Assembly (NCBI GenBank): GCA_039602395.1
Contig: JBCNJP010000006.1
Location: 51,053,502 to 51,117,501, forward strand
Source: Deinandra increscens subsp. villosa
Taxonomy: Eukaryota > Streptophyta > Magnoliopsida > Asterales > Asteraceae
Length of the DNA: 64,000 nt
Direction of reading: 5' to 3'
The notes beneath the pieces were generated by a model that did no database searches, was not told the origin of the DNA, and saw nothing but the letters and a program-made list of their open reading frames with translations. This document shows positions 53,854 through 64,000 of this stretch, one piece after another (the first letter of the stretch is position 1; every line of letters starts with the position of its first letter). A program made the position numbers and the translations under genes.

Positions 53854-55287
53854 AGATAGAAGCGGTTCATTAGAACATGCCTTGGGTATTAATTTATTTG
53901 GATGGAGGTTATAGTTTTTTTTTCTTAGATCCATTTGTAGTATAGATTAAGAGTTGTAGAGATAAAAATAATTTTTTTATATGAAAATATTATGATAATT
54001 ATCTGGGCAATTATAGCATTAATTTTTTTTAAAACCATTTAACCATTTAAACGATCAAAAATCTCGCATCAAACGTTCTAACTGCTACGGCTAGCCAGGC
54101 CTAATAGCCGCTCCCAATCTTTTGCCTTCAGAAATACCCAAAAGACAATATAAATTGAAAAGACAGATATTTAGCAATTAATGGGAAATTATTGATCAAA
54201 ACTAAAAGGAGAGGTACACATAAGTGATGTCTCTTGTCACACCAAAATAAGACAAATTATGATTGATTGATTATAGTGTAGCCAAAATTGTCACAAAGAC
54301 TTGGAAACTATAGATTGTAAAAGCTACCCACAATACATATGGCTTCATCTCAATCTCAAAATAATAATAAAATGCCATGGAATTCATATTTTCATATTTA
54401 ATTGGTAGTAACAATTAACAACTCATTTATGGATATTGGATAGGTCGAAATCAAGGAAAGATCAGCAGAAAAGATTGGAAAAAAGAAAAGAAAAGAAATC
54501 AACGTATCCTAAGGCCCAAGATCATTGGGTGGGTTGGTGGACCCAAAAGCCCAATATCGTCAACACGTAACACACACACGTGCCCGGGCATCTCATTGTC
54601 TAGTCCTTCTGGACCCACTTCCTTTGTTGCCTAGGACCCTTTGGCTGACACGTTGAGCCGTTTAACAAACTCACAGATTACTTTACTTTCTAAAATTCTA
54701 ATACACGAATACTAAATAACACCAAATAAAACAACTTTAAGCGACTAATTAACTAGTTTTATATTCGTCTGGTGGCTGGGTGTAGGTTAACGTCAAAAGA
54801 TAACAAACATGTTTTTTTTTTATAAAAAATGTAAAAACCATAAGATCTGCAAGTCAAATGTGATTTCTTCAAACACTTAAATCATTCATCTTCAAGATAA
54901 GTTGATAATAACATCAACATGGACTTTTTCCTACTTATTTGGTTGTTGGATCAATGGCAACAGTGAAATATGATTTCTAAACATTAAAAAGCTCGTATAT
55001 TGAAAATATAAAAGGTATAAGATTATACCCTATTTTGATAAAAATAATATTATGTTCATAAACAACCATATTCCTTACAAACATTTAAACAAATACAATA
55101 CATAATTTCATAACGACCATCATAATCAAACATTCAAGATTTCCATAACTTACATACAATGTTTATAGAAAACAACAAAAGGATGTTCAGTTGTCACTTT
55201 GTCAGGTACATACTACCACCATAAGTTAGATAACAAATCCAATAACACCGAAACAACAGTATTAATACTACCTAAAACATTGTCATT
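53854..55287. other. AT-rich intergenic region
   Basis: No coding frame, tRNA or element boundary can be supported apart from the SINE that follows. cacacacgtgcccgggc at about 54573 is a GC-rich island with a G-box-like cacgtg. Confidence 0.4.
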
Positions 55288-55306
55288 AGAAATTAAACCA
55301 TCAGCC

Positions 55307-55421
55307 GCCATTAGGGTTGTAGCCCAATGGTAAGAGACAAAGTCTCTTGGTGGAGACCAATGTTCAAACCTTGGCAATGGTGTAAAATTGGTGGAATAAA
55401 AAATTAGTCGTTAAAAAAAAA
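55307..55421 (+). mobile_element. tRNA-derived SINE, apparently full-length (115 bp)
   Basis: Perfect 19-bp target duplication agaaattaaaccatcagcc at 55288-55306 and 55422-55440. Box A-like tagcccaatggtaag starts at about 55320, and box B-like gttcaaacctt at 55362-55372, about 40 nt later, as in Pol III promoters. It ends in ttagtcgtt followed by A10. The perfect duplication indicates a recent insertion. Confidence 0.82.
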
Positions 55422-55530
55422 AGAAATTAAACCATCAGCCTGTTAATATCTAACGCACCACATGAGAAATTAAAAGCGCTTTGCCCTCAAAATCATACTT
55501 GAGCTGGATCTCATCACCAACCTTAATACC
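55422..55530. other. Spacer between SINE and Copia element 2
   Basis: SINE target duplication (55422-55440) and short unique sequence ending taatacc before the LTR. Confidence 0.5.
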
Positions 55531-56741
55531 TGTTGGATAATGGGTGTCCTGACCCGACACTTATCGTAACCGACCCGGTTTCGACCCGAAAGAGTTACAC
55601 CGGAGTCAACGAACTTTTAATTAATTAAATGTTAATTAATTCAAACGGTTTATATTAAATAAATAATAGTTATTTATTTAACAAGTAACGAAACAATTAT
55701 TATCGTAAAATGTTTACGAGAATTGTCGGCGAATGATTATCTAGTCGTTAACGGTTAACGGGCTAGAAAGATCATTGGGTTTAGAGGCTTTGGTCGCGAG
55801 ATGGGCTTTGCTTGCCAAAGAAGCCATCGAAATAGCATAAAAGGAAGGGAGGAGATTAGGAGAACCCTAATCACGATCCTCCCCTCCTCCCTCCTCCTTG
55901 CCGTCGCGACCTCCCCCTCTCCCTCTCCTCTCTCGTTTTCGGCGCAAGACCACCACCACCCTTCGTCGCCTTCTCCGACTAATACGATGGTGAAACGAGA
56001 TCCTCGTTTGATTGCCGCCGCAATGAAATTGGAAACCACCGCAGCCGCCGCTAGAGCCGCCACCGCCGCTGAGAGGTCTGCCGCCACCACCGCCGCTGCT
56101 GCAACCCGTGCCATCTTCGGCGAGGACCACCGTGAGGTGGTTCTCGCCCTACCCGCGCCACCGAGACCGTTGTTTGAACCGTCTCGTGCCGCCACCGTCG
56201 AACCAGGTGAAAACCCTAAGCGGTCGGCGCCTTTGTATGCCGCCGCCGTCACGCCATTTCCTTCGCCACCTCCACGCGCGACGTACGAAGACGTCTTTAT
56301 GACGGATTCGTCGTGAAGCACGGTGGAACCGTTCGATTGGAATGCTATGATACATAGCATGGTTTCGTTACCGCCACCACCGCCGGTTCATGAGATGCAC
56401 CCGCACGTGGTGCCTGAGGGCTCGTCTTCAAAGTCGGTTGAAGACTTGACTCGCCGGTTCGGGTCGGGCGTTATCGTTGACCCTAGCGCCAGTTCGTCGA
56501 ACCCTGGTGTCTCGAAAGGTTGTTCGGACTCCGCCAAGGTATATCTAAATTGTTTAGATTATTCGATTTTATTTTTCTGTATTTACGCGTACACGGTGAT
56601 CAGATCCTGTCTACGGTTTTTACTATATTCGCGTTGTAAAACTTGTTTTTCCGCTGCGCAATTAATCTGATTAATTGACCCGTTAATTTATTCGGTAAAA
56701 ATAAAAACGGGCAACCCGGATACCCACTGTAAAACCCAACA
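55531..56741 (+). repeat. 5' LTR of Copia element 2
   Basis: 1211-bp LTR homologous to 7381-8527. A gcataaaagg TATA-like site at about 55837 is followed by agaaccctaatcacgatcc, a leader matching in style that of element 1. Confidence 0.88.
55987..56538 (+). pseudogene. Ala/Pro-rich LTR ORF of element 2, predicted first exon of spliced Gag
   Basis: ATG at 55987, 184 codons to the donor gccaag|gtatat (56538/56539). It shares anchored blocks with the element 1 ORF in the same order: DPRL, LE, AAARA, DHR.VVLALPA.PRP, PLY.AA, VSLPPPPP, DL.RRF, PSAS..NPGVS.GCSD.AK. One in-frame TGA at 56314-56316 is the only damage (CGA to TGA fits). The frame also extends upstream of the ATG to 55801. The acceptor is at 57875/57876, 33 bases before the gag ATG and in frame. 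Confidence 0.6.
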
Positions 56742-57875
56742 GTGGTATCAGAGCCACGGTCACCGCGCGTAAATCTAAACCGGTCTTTTTATAACCGGTG
56801 GTTCGCAATTTCGATTCGTTTCCAAATTGCGAACGGAATTACTTGTTTAATTCTTTTAATTAATTGTGTGTTACGGCCGACCCCTCTAAATTAATTATTT
56901 GATTGGCGTGTTTTGTTTTCTCTGATTGGCCCAATTGTTGGCCCAATTGCTTCTTTGTTTGGTTTTGGTGGACCCGCTGTTTTCGGGTTTCAAAATTGTA
57001 ATAGAGCTAGGTTTACTAAGTTATTAGTAAATTTTAATTTTGTAAAAACCAAGACCGAAGATCGGACACTCGCCAAAAGGAGTCTGAAGGCTAGTGGGAG
57101 CTGAACCGGATCCACGAACGCACAGAGTTGCCTTCATTGTGGTTGTTCACTTTTTGTTTTTGTCATGTCCCTAATGGTCTTGCTAAATGGCTCTAGCAAG
57201 ACCATGCCATTATGCCGTATAACACACAATTGACCATTCGCGACACTTAGATATTTTAAATAGGTGATTTAAAATAATTGTCCCGAGTGATGATAGGGTT
57301 TATCGTTTGTGTCTAACGATCACTTAATTATTAAAATTGGTTTTAATATCCCTATCTGGTAAATAAAAAAAATTGATAGATCATGCCGTCCAAAATCAAG
57401 TCTAACTTGGAACGTATTGACCGGAGCATCAGTGTTAGAGTATTTCAACACCGTACTTGGTGCCGAGGGTACCTTCCAGGGTGGGAGCATTGGAGTATTT
57501 CAACACCGTGCCAGCCAGATTGACCATTTGTGATTACTATCGCTTTCTTTATGTATGTTTATAGTGTTGGAGTATTTCAACACCGCACTATGAATGTATA
57601 TAGACAAAGTGGGCATGGATGAGGCTAAACGTATCGCAAAATATAATTTATTGTATTATGCGGCCTCATAAACGAGAATCGCGACTGAGACTTTGCGATT
57701 GACAACCGTTGTCAGTTTGGTTACACGAGTTTGCTCCTGAGACTCATTTGGCGGTCTCAAGTAAAATCGTCAAATCGAATTCTCAATTTTCATATTAAAT
57801 AAATCTTACCAATTTATATATAAAAAATGGTTTACACCAAAAATACTAATTTAAAATTACTTTGCATTATTTCAG
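56539..57875 (+). other. Predicted 1,337-bp intron of Copia element 2
   Basis: Donor AAG|GTATAT and acceptor GCATTATTTCAG|AAG correspond exactly to those in element 1. The interior contains the LTR 3' end, the PBS (56743-56754) and the hairpin trio. Confidence 0.55.
57432..57583 (+). repeat. Three hairpin repeats in the leader of element 2
   Basis: Copies at 57432-57451 (gtgttagag variant), 57487-57506 (cattggag variant) and 57564-57583 (gtgttggagtatttcaacac). The order of variants parallels element 1, where the middle copy also begins cattgg. Confidence 0.75.
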
Positions 57876-58555
57876 AAGGCTAATGAAAACACGGTTCCTC
57901 TAAGTTCAATGGTATCTCTCGATTCATTCACTGAGACGAACTTCTTGTCGTGGCAAACCCTCCTGAGGAACATCTTGAAGCTTTTTGGAAAGCTGTATGT
58001 TCTTGACCGACCCATCCCGAGCACGCCGTCTTACTTGCTAAACGACCGCTCACGGATGGAAATCCAGAAGCACAGTGATGACTCTCGGGAAGTCACTGAG
58101 CTTATGTTATCTAGCATGACACCGGATTTTCAGTATAACTTTACCGACATAGGAGCGTATGAGATCATGAGAAAACTCAAAGATTTGTTTGAGTTGAGCT
58201 AGAGAGGTGAGCGATGCAGAGCACTTCAACATTTCGTGAACTACCACATGTCGCCCAATTCCTCTGCCTATGATCATGTCATGATGATGAAGGGGTATCG
58301 CGATAGACTGATCGACCTCGGCTACTCCATTCCTGAGGGGATGGCTCTAGATGTAGTCCTCGGATCTTTACTCGAGCATTATCGCTTACATGCGGTAAAC
58401 TGCTCGGCTCGGACTTTAGATGAGGTTCTGACATTATTTCCAAATGTCAAGATCAGGACCACACCGGCTGTGCTCAAAGTTGCTGATACAGGTATTACCA
58501 AGACCAAGAACAAGGTCAAAGAGACCAAGAGTAAGAAACCATCGACGCCTCCTCC
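57876..58555 (+). pseudogene. Copia gag 2, truncated
   Basis: Gag from the ATG at 57909 (MVSLDSFTET), about 50-60% identical by eye to element 1. A TAG at 58200-58202 after KDLFELS corresponds to a Gln codon in element 1. The frame continues (YDHVMMMKGYRDRLIDLGYS, LDEVLTLFPNVKIRT) to the Lys-rich stretch before the hAT end at 58556. Confidence 0.85.
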
Positions 58556-58799
58556 TAGGGGTGATAAAAAAACGGGTAGCCCGACCAACGCCCGATACCC
58601 GACCCGAAAATACCCGAATCCAGGGACCGGTTTATTTGTTATAGATGGGCTTCGGGCCTTAGTTTTGTCAATTTTCGGGTTCGGGCCTGGGCCTGGGTTT
58701 TGCCCGATAATAAACAAAAAAGCCCGTCGGCCCGATGTGTACATATCTCTTCCAAATTTAACATCGCAAAACAGGAATCCCTACTAATTTGTACATATT

Positions 58800-60668
58800 A
58801 TTTGTAGTTTTTATGCATATCTTTTCCAATTTAGTAGGGATTACATATATTTTTCTAAATTTTAAACATAATATCCATATATCTAATATATAAACAAATG
58901 CAAAACATAACAAGAGTACCACAAAAATCGTGCCTTGCAAGTCTGCACCCACAAATCGACTCTGCCATTCTTGAAGCAAGAACCATCAGGCATCAACTCA
59001 TCAAGAACAACTCCACACGTAAGTTTTCTGCTGATAAAAAACCATCAAAATCAGGAACATTATATCTATGTCATTCGAGAAGCAAGAACCAGAATCGTAC
59101 CTGTATTTAATTCTCTGTTATTGATGAATGTAGGCCTTGTCATTCGAGAACATTAACACTAGAACATACTCATCAAAAAAATGAACTTAGGCCTTGAAAC
59201 AAACAATAGTGTAACTGTGACTTCAAACTGTGATCCTTTATTCAATAAAAAGAATTTAGAAGAGCACTCACAATCACAAGTACACTTGTCTTGGTTTTGA
59301 AAAACACAGCCACAACCATGTCTTGGTTTTGTAATTTCACTCTATATATGTTGCATGACGAAATACTAAAAAAGTTATAGAAAAGGTACAAGTCCCATTA
59401 CCTCAATAGTTATTGAGTGCTCTGAGATATTAACATTCTAGCTCTAAATATGTCCACTAACCACTTGACCTGGAAACATTCACAAAAGAACATGATAGGA
59501 TAGCAAATCCTTAGGCTATAAATGGTAATTTTCATCAGAACAGTTCAGTAACCACTTGCAATTGTTGAAGATTTACACACACAAACATCTCCAAGTTTTA
59601 CATACGTATCAAAATCCTTGTTGATTGCCCATTTCTATTGAAGCATTTCAATCAAATAAAGCATTTCTATTAAATCTTGTAAAGTTTTATACAAAGTGCC
59701 AAATTGCCAAATGCCCATTTATGATTGGTTTATAGAAAGATCAATAGTTATTTTAATAAGAAGTTTGATTACACTGATAATTTTTTTTTAAAAATGTGTA
59801 TACAAATAACTACGTGATAGCATTTATATTTAGGTAAAAAGATAATTCACTGACATAACTCTTAGGAGCTTGAAGACAGAAAGAGAAGAGAATTTTATCC
59901 ATGGTTACCTTAGTAAAAAACTTACTTGGAATTGTATACAACTCCATATCTAATCCATGGTTACCTTAGTAAAAAACTTCTTATGGATTATGTGCATATA
60001 AAGATCAGTAGCCAAAAGTGAATTATTAGAAACTTATAATAGCAATGGTGTGTAAGTTAATATAAGAACTACATTTGAAATCTAGTTCACCATATCACAA
60101 ACCAATTTTCAGGATAGCCAAGATAATAGATCCTTAAGACTTGACTTCCTAAAGTCAACCCAGATAGAATTAAAACACCTTAAACAGTATCATTAGGTGC
60201 AGGCAATAAAAAATAAAACTACAAATTAGCATGCATATTTGTTACTTTTTAATACTCAACTGTACATATATGATGAAGTTAAAAAATTGATAGATGGAAG
60301 TAGCATAAAAATAATAGAAACCTAGCATTGCAAGGAGAAACCACTTCTGTTTTATTCTTTAGGCAAGCTTCTGTTTCACCATAGATACCAAATCAACCAC
60401 CATTCTTGTTTTTCACTTATTTATGAATTCATGATCAAGATATGATGTGCTTAAATAAGATCAAATTTAGAAAAAAAAATATAAGCAAAAGTATGCATAA
60501 ATCATAAATGGTTGGAATAAGATCATACAATTTTCTTTGTTTATTATAAGGTCCTTAATAGTGCAACAGTTTTGACTTTTAAAAGTCAAACTAGGCAGAT
60601 TTTGATACATTTGTGTAGTGAACTTATAATTTAAAATATAATTCCTTTATGTTGTCTATTTAATGTAG
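58800..60668 (+). other. 5' non-coding region of the hAT element
   Basis: AT-rich with no long ORF. A duplicated phrase ggttaccttagtaaaaaactt occurs at about 59901 and 59958. It presumably contains the promoter and 5' UTR/introns of the transposase. Confidence 0.45.
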
Positions 60669-62818
60669 ATGGAGCAAGAAAACATCTAGAACCTATCGAG
60701 TGACGACTCTCACGGAGGCAATAAAAGGAAGGCTACACAAGAAGAACCTGTTCCTCCTGTTCCTGCTAAGAAAAAACAAAATACAAAGAAATCTAAACCG
60801 TCAACTGGTAAAAAAGGAGGATCTGAGGTTTGGAAGGATTTTGAGAAATCTAAACCGCCAAAGAAATCTAAACCGCCTAGTGGTGAAGTTAAAACATGGA
60901 AATTCTGTGCAAAAGCAAGCAGAAAAGCGCTTGCTGAGATGATTATTTTAGATGAGCTACCATTTGCATCAGTGGAGCACGAAGGGTTTAAAAGGTTTAT
61001 GGAAACCGTGTGTCCAAACTTCAAGCTTCCGAGTAGACATACTATCTAAAGAGATATTGGGGACATATACTTAAGTGAGAAGGCGGCTCTAAAATCTTTT
61101 TTTCAAACAGGTAAATCCAGGATATGTTTGACAACGGACACCTGGACATCCATCCAGAGAGTTAACTACATGTGCGTCACTGCGCATTTCATTGATGAAA
61201 ACTGGACACTCCACAAAAGAGTTATTAACTTTAAGCCTATTTTTAGCCACAAGGGAGAGGAGATCGGTAGGATCTTACTTCAATGCTTAAAGGAATGGGA
61301 GATTGAAAACGTATTAACAATAACCACCGACAATGCATCTTCCAATGACACGGCCATATTATTTCTTTAGGAAAAGTTAACAAACCTATCATGTGATGGG
61401 AGATACTTGCATGTCCGCTGCATGGCACATATCACTAATCTCATTGTGAAGGACGGGTTGAGTAAAGAGGAAATAGGCATTAACCGTATACGGAACGCTA
61501 TACGGTATATTAGAATGTCTCCTAAGAGGCTAGACAGTTTTAAGAAGTGTGCAAGCGATGCGAAGATTCAAAGCAAGGCAATGCTATGTTTAGATTGCCC
61601 AACCAGATGGAACTCCACATATGAGATGATAATTCGGGCTTGAAAAATTTGAGAAAGCTTTTGGGGTGTATGATTTGGATGACAGTAATTATAGCAAGTT
61701 TTTGGATAATCAGATTCCAAGGAGCGCGGATTGGCACTATGCGAGACAGCTTGCAAGTGTTTTAGAACTGTTTAAGCGCAGCACCACATATGCGTCTACT
61801 TCGAATAGTGTGGTTGTAAATCTATTCTTCAAAGAAATCATGGCAATCGATAAAAAGATAAGAGAGATGGTCAGTTCTAGTGATCTCACTTCTAAAGTCA
61901 TGGGTAGGTTAATGAAAGAAAAATTTGACAAGTATTGGACATATAACAACCTTGAGAATATGTATATGTATTTTGCGACCATCTTGGATCCTCGGCAAAA
62001 AGTGCGCATGCTTACATTTGATTATAAAAGAATATGTTTTGCTGAGAAAAAGAAGGAAGATACACCGGAGATGGTTACCAAAAGGATTGAAGCAATGGTT
62101 AACCCCATCAAGGCCGCATTTGAGAAGTTGTTTAATGAGTATAAATTGCTTTATGACGTTGGGAGTTCAAGCAGTGCTTCACAAATGGATGAAAGTATTC
62201 AGGTACCTTTAGATGAAGAAGATGATTTTTTATCAATGTTTAAATCCGAGGGAGGTTTCACCTCGTCTAGTAGTAGTAGATCCGAATATGAAAAGTACTT
62301 GGATGATAAGGAGGAGGAATGGTATGCAGGATTTGATATTATGAAATGGTGGAAATCAAATTCTTCCAGATACCCGATTTTAGCGAGAATGGCTAAAGGT
62401 ACGACCACTTTCAACATTCAATATAGATATATTTATATATAATTTGCATGTCATATATGGTCTTTTGTTTGTTTTAGATATATTGGCGATTCCGATATCT
62501 AGTGTTGCTTCTAAGTCGGCCTTTAGTACCGGCGGAAGAGTAGTGGACGTGTATAGAAGTTCTCTGTCTCCTCCAGTTGTCGAGTCCTTGATATGTACAC
62601 AAGATTGGATCCGTAAGGCAAAAAAAAATAATAAATGAGGACGTGGACTCGACAGATTTTGATGAAATTGGCAAAGGTATCATAATATCATATAGTACAT
62701 TACTTCTCGTCTTCATATAGTTCTTGTATGTTACTTTAGTTATAATAATATTATTTCTTGTGTAGAAATTTCAGAGAACCTCGAACCAAGTCAGACGATT
62801 ACAACAGAGCTCAATTAG
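60669..62818 (+). pseudogene. hAT (BED/RICESLEEPER-type) transposase, broken
   Basis: ATG at 60669, then a TAG seven codons in. SEVWKDFEK is the start of a BED zinc finger, but the Cys/His residues are missing; the frame passes into a KSKPPKKSKPP repeat, so the DNA-binding domain is deleted. The catalytic core has LTTDTWTS (first Asp, about 61133) and TTDNASSND (second Asp, about 61325), then HVRCMAHITNLIV and CPTRWNSTY. The C-terminal dimerisation block FDIMKWW..RYPILARMA and IPISSVASKSAFSTGGR is split by a 79-bp GT-AG intron (62399-62477), and a final short exon ends at 62818. Stops at 61047 and 61368 and slips near 61643 and in an A9 run near 62622 inactivate it. Confidence 0.85.
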
Positions 62819-64000
62819 CCGGTGGTAAGTGGTTGCGGATGCATATTACAAAGATAAAGAACTTAGATGATTATTTACTTTTTTCATTTCATTCGTGTCG
62901 TTGATTAGATATTATACATTTTGTTTCTAATATTTTTGACTTGTGGGTTTAAGTTTGTTTGTTTTTGGTTGATTAATGGTTTAAAAATTGTTTTCTCAAT
63001 ATATTTACTTCTAGTGTGTGTAATATGCTAAATTGCTGATTTTACAATCAAATGTTGAAGGATTTTTTGGGAATTAATCAAAGAAACAGGTCAAAATTAC
63101 CCGTGATGTGTGTGATGCTTATGATTAGGAGCTTTACAGAAGCAAAGCAAGCACCTTTACCCTGCTGTTAACTGAGCTCAAGATCAGTCAGGTTCAGGTC
63201 CACTAGTTTACACTAATGAATTTGACTTCTACACCATGAGACACATAAATCTCACATGAAGGAGGCAAAAACACTCACAAAACTTTTATCAAGCAGGTGG
63301 TATGCATTCTAAGGTGAATTCACAAGCTGCAACTTAGTTGAATCTATTCTAACCATTCTAGCATAGTTGTTTAGTAAAGTAGCAAGCATTGTTGTTTAGT
63401 GTACAAGAAAGGAAGAACAAACTTGGAATTCCTAACCAATTAATCAAGAAAATCAAATAGAAAATGAGGAACAAACCTGGAATATACATAGAACCTGCAG
63501 AAATCACGCCTAATTTGTGGCAGAAATGGATCGATGGATGTCGATGGTTTGAGGCAGAAATCACGCCCAAATATGCAGGTCAGCAGGTGTTCTTCTTACC
63601 TTAGAACCTGCATCTGCTCTACCTTAAGCAAAAAGGAGACAGTTTTAGTCGCTATAAAACTAACAGATTGTATTAGGGGCTGGGTAATGGGTCATTAAAA
63701 CTAACAGATTGTTCCTATAAACACCTATAACTCAAAAACTTTCTGCTACCAGGGAAAAATCACAAATAAAAGGGATAAAATGCTATACAATTGAATAAGA
63801 ATGTGAAGTAAAATGAGACTTTAATACCTGTAAAATCCATAATAGAATCGTTGTGAATGAAGGTCTTTTATCCGAAATCAAAAAACACAAATACACATAC
63901 AAATCAACGCAAGCAAAATAGATGAAACTTTAACCTGTAAAAATTAGGCCAAACCTTGAGCAAGAAGGAAAAGCCAAAACCGATGTGAGCCATCGACACA
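62819..64000. other. 3' flank of the hAT gene, no confident gene
   Basis: AT-rich. Phrases such as cagaaatcacgcc (63498 and 63557) and agaacctgca (63490 and 63603) recur, and the 63100-63650 part may contain minus-strand exons, but no protein is recognisable. The hAT right terminus was looked for and not found. Confidence 0.4.

Larger units (their letters stand above)
55531..58555 (+). mobile_element. Ty1/Copia LTR retrotransposon 2 (5' LTR to gag; truncated by hAT insertion)
   Basis: LTR from TGTTGGA (55531) to CCCAACA (56741), PBS tggtatcagagcc from 56743, leader with three hairpin repeats, then gag. Same family as element 1 at 7381. It is cut at 58555/58556, inside the Lys/Pro-rich segment just upstream of where the zinc knuckle should be, by a hAT element. 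Confidence 0.9.
58556..62818 (+). mobile_element. hAT transposon (left end to transposase; right end not found)
   Basis: The left end taggggtgataaaaaaacggg interrupts Copia gag. The next 200 bp are rich in cccgac/gcccg and ggcc/gggcc motifs, a subterminal repeat pattern. A hAT transposase pseudogene on the same strand follows. No matching cacccct a terminus was seen before 64000, so the right end is outside the window or lost, and the true length exceeds 4.2 kb. Confidence 0.7.

Noticed and set aside
55310..55375. Functional tRNA gene
   Set aside because: Boxes A and B are present, but there is no acceptor stem. The poly(A) tail and target duplication show a SINE.

Overview
This window is a repeat-dense piece of a flowering-plant nuclear genome. 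It has AT-rich spacers, GT-AG introns, Copia LTR retrotransposons primed by initiator tRNA-Met, Tourist-like MITEs, hAT elements, Helitron Rep genes and a tRNA-derived SINE. Several retroelement proteins resemble families I associate with Asteraceae (Tanacetum, Artemisia or sunflower type), but that placement is inference. I see no confident ordinary host gene. Two runs of exactly 500 N (11346-11845 and 52846-53345) are assembly gaps.

Layout. 1-2871 (minus): an almost open ORF of a non-LTR retroelement with an R2-like architecture (N-terminal zinc fingers, YLDD reverse transcriptase, CCHC plus PD-(D/E)XK-like endonuclease), running off the window edge. GC-rich minisatellites follow to about 3.75 kb. 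A second, plus-strand fragment of the same family's C-terminus lies at 5290-5731, downstream of two tandem Tourist-like MITEs. 7381-11345: Copia element 1, 5' half. 11846-13644: 3' part of a probable Gypsy LTR. 13979-15060: a decayed RPA-like fragment. 16026-19102: a hAT-type TIR element with an 8-bp target duplication that carries a Helitron Rep gene. 19.1-24.2 kb: mostly non-coding. 24175-51110: a head-to-tail series of Helitron-like exons, hAT-MITE copies and Rep pseudogenes, interrupted by a 16.3-kb Sirevirus-like Copia element (30955-47232), which is itself interrupted by a 4.0-kb solo LTR (42370-46378). 52009-52821: a two-exon gypsy-type transposon protein gene running toward an N gap. 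55307-55421: an intact SINE. 55531-58555: Copia element 2, related to element 1, cut by a hAT element at 58556 whose transposase pseudogene is at 60669-62818.

Most notable: in both related Copia elements the 5' LTR carries a conserved Ala/Pro-rich ORF that ends at a GT donor. An acceptor lies just upstream of gag, and both junctions are phase 0, so splicing would fuse the LTR-encoded peptide in frame to Gag. The predicted intron of about 1.35 kb removes the PBS and three repeated hairpins. This agrees independently at two loci. Second, the Helitron Rep gene is enclosed in a hAT-type MITE with identical junctions in two copies, one with a perfect 8-bp target duplication, which suggests cross-class hitchhiking of a rolling-circle initiator gene that was already dead.

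Nearly every coding unit is broken by nonsense changes (mostly CAG/CAA to TAG/TAA or TGG to TAG), homopolymer slips or nested insertions. The region reads as old, methylated, layered transposon DNA rather than a functioning gene neighbourhood.
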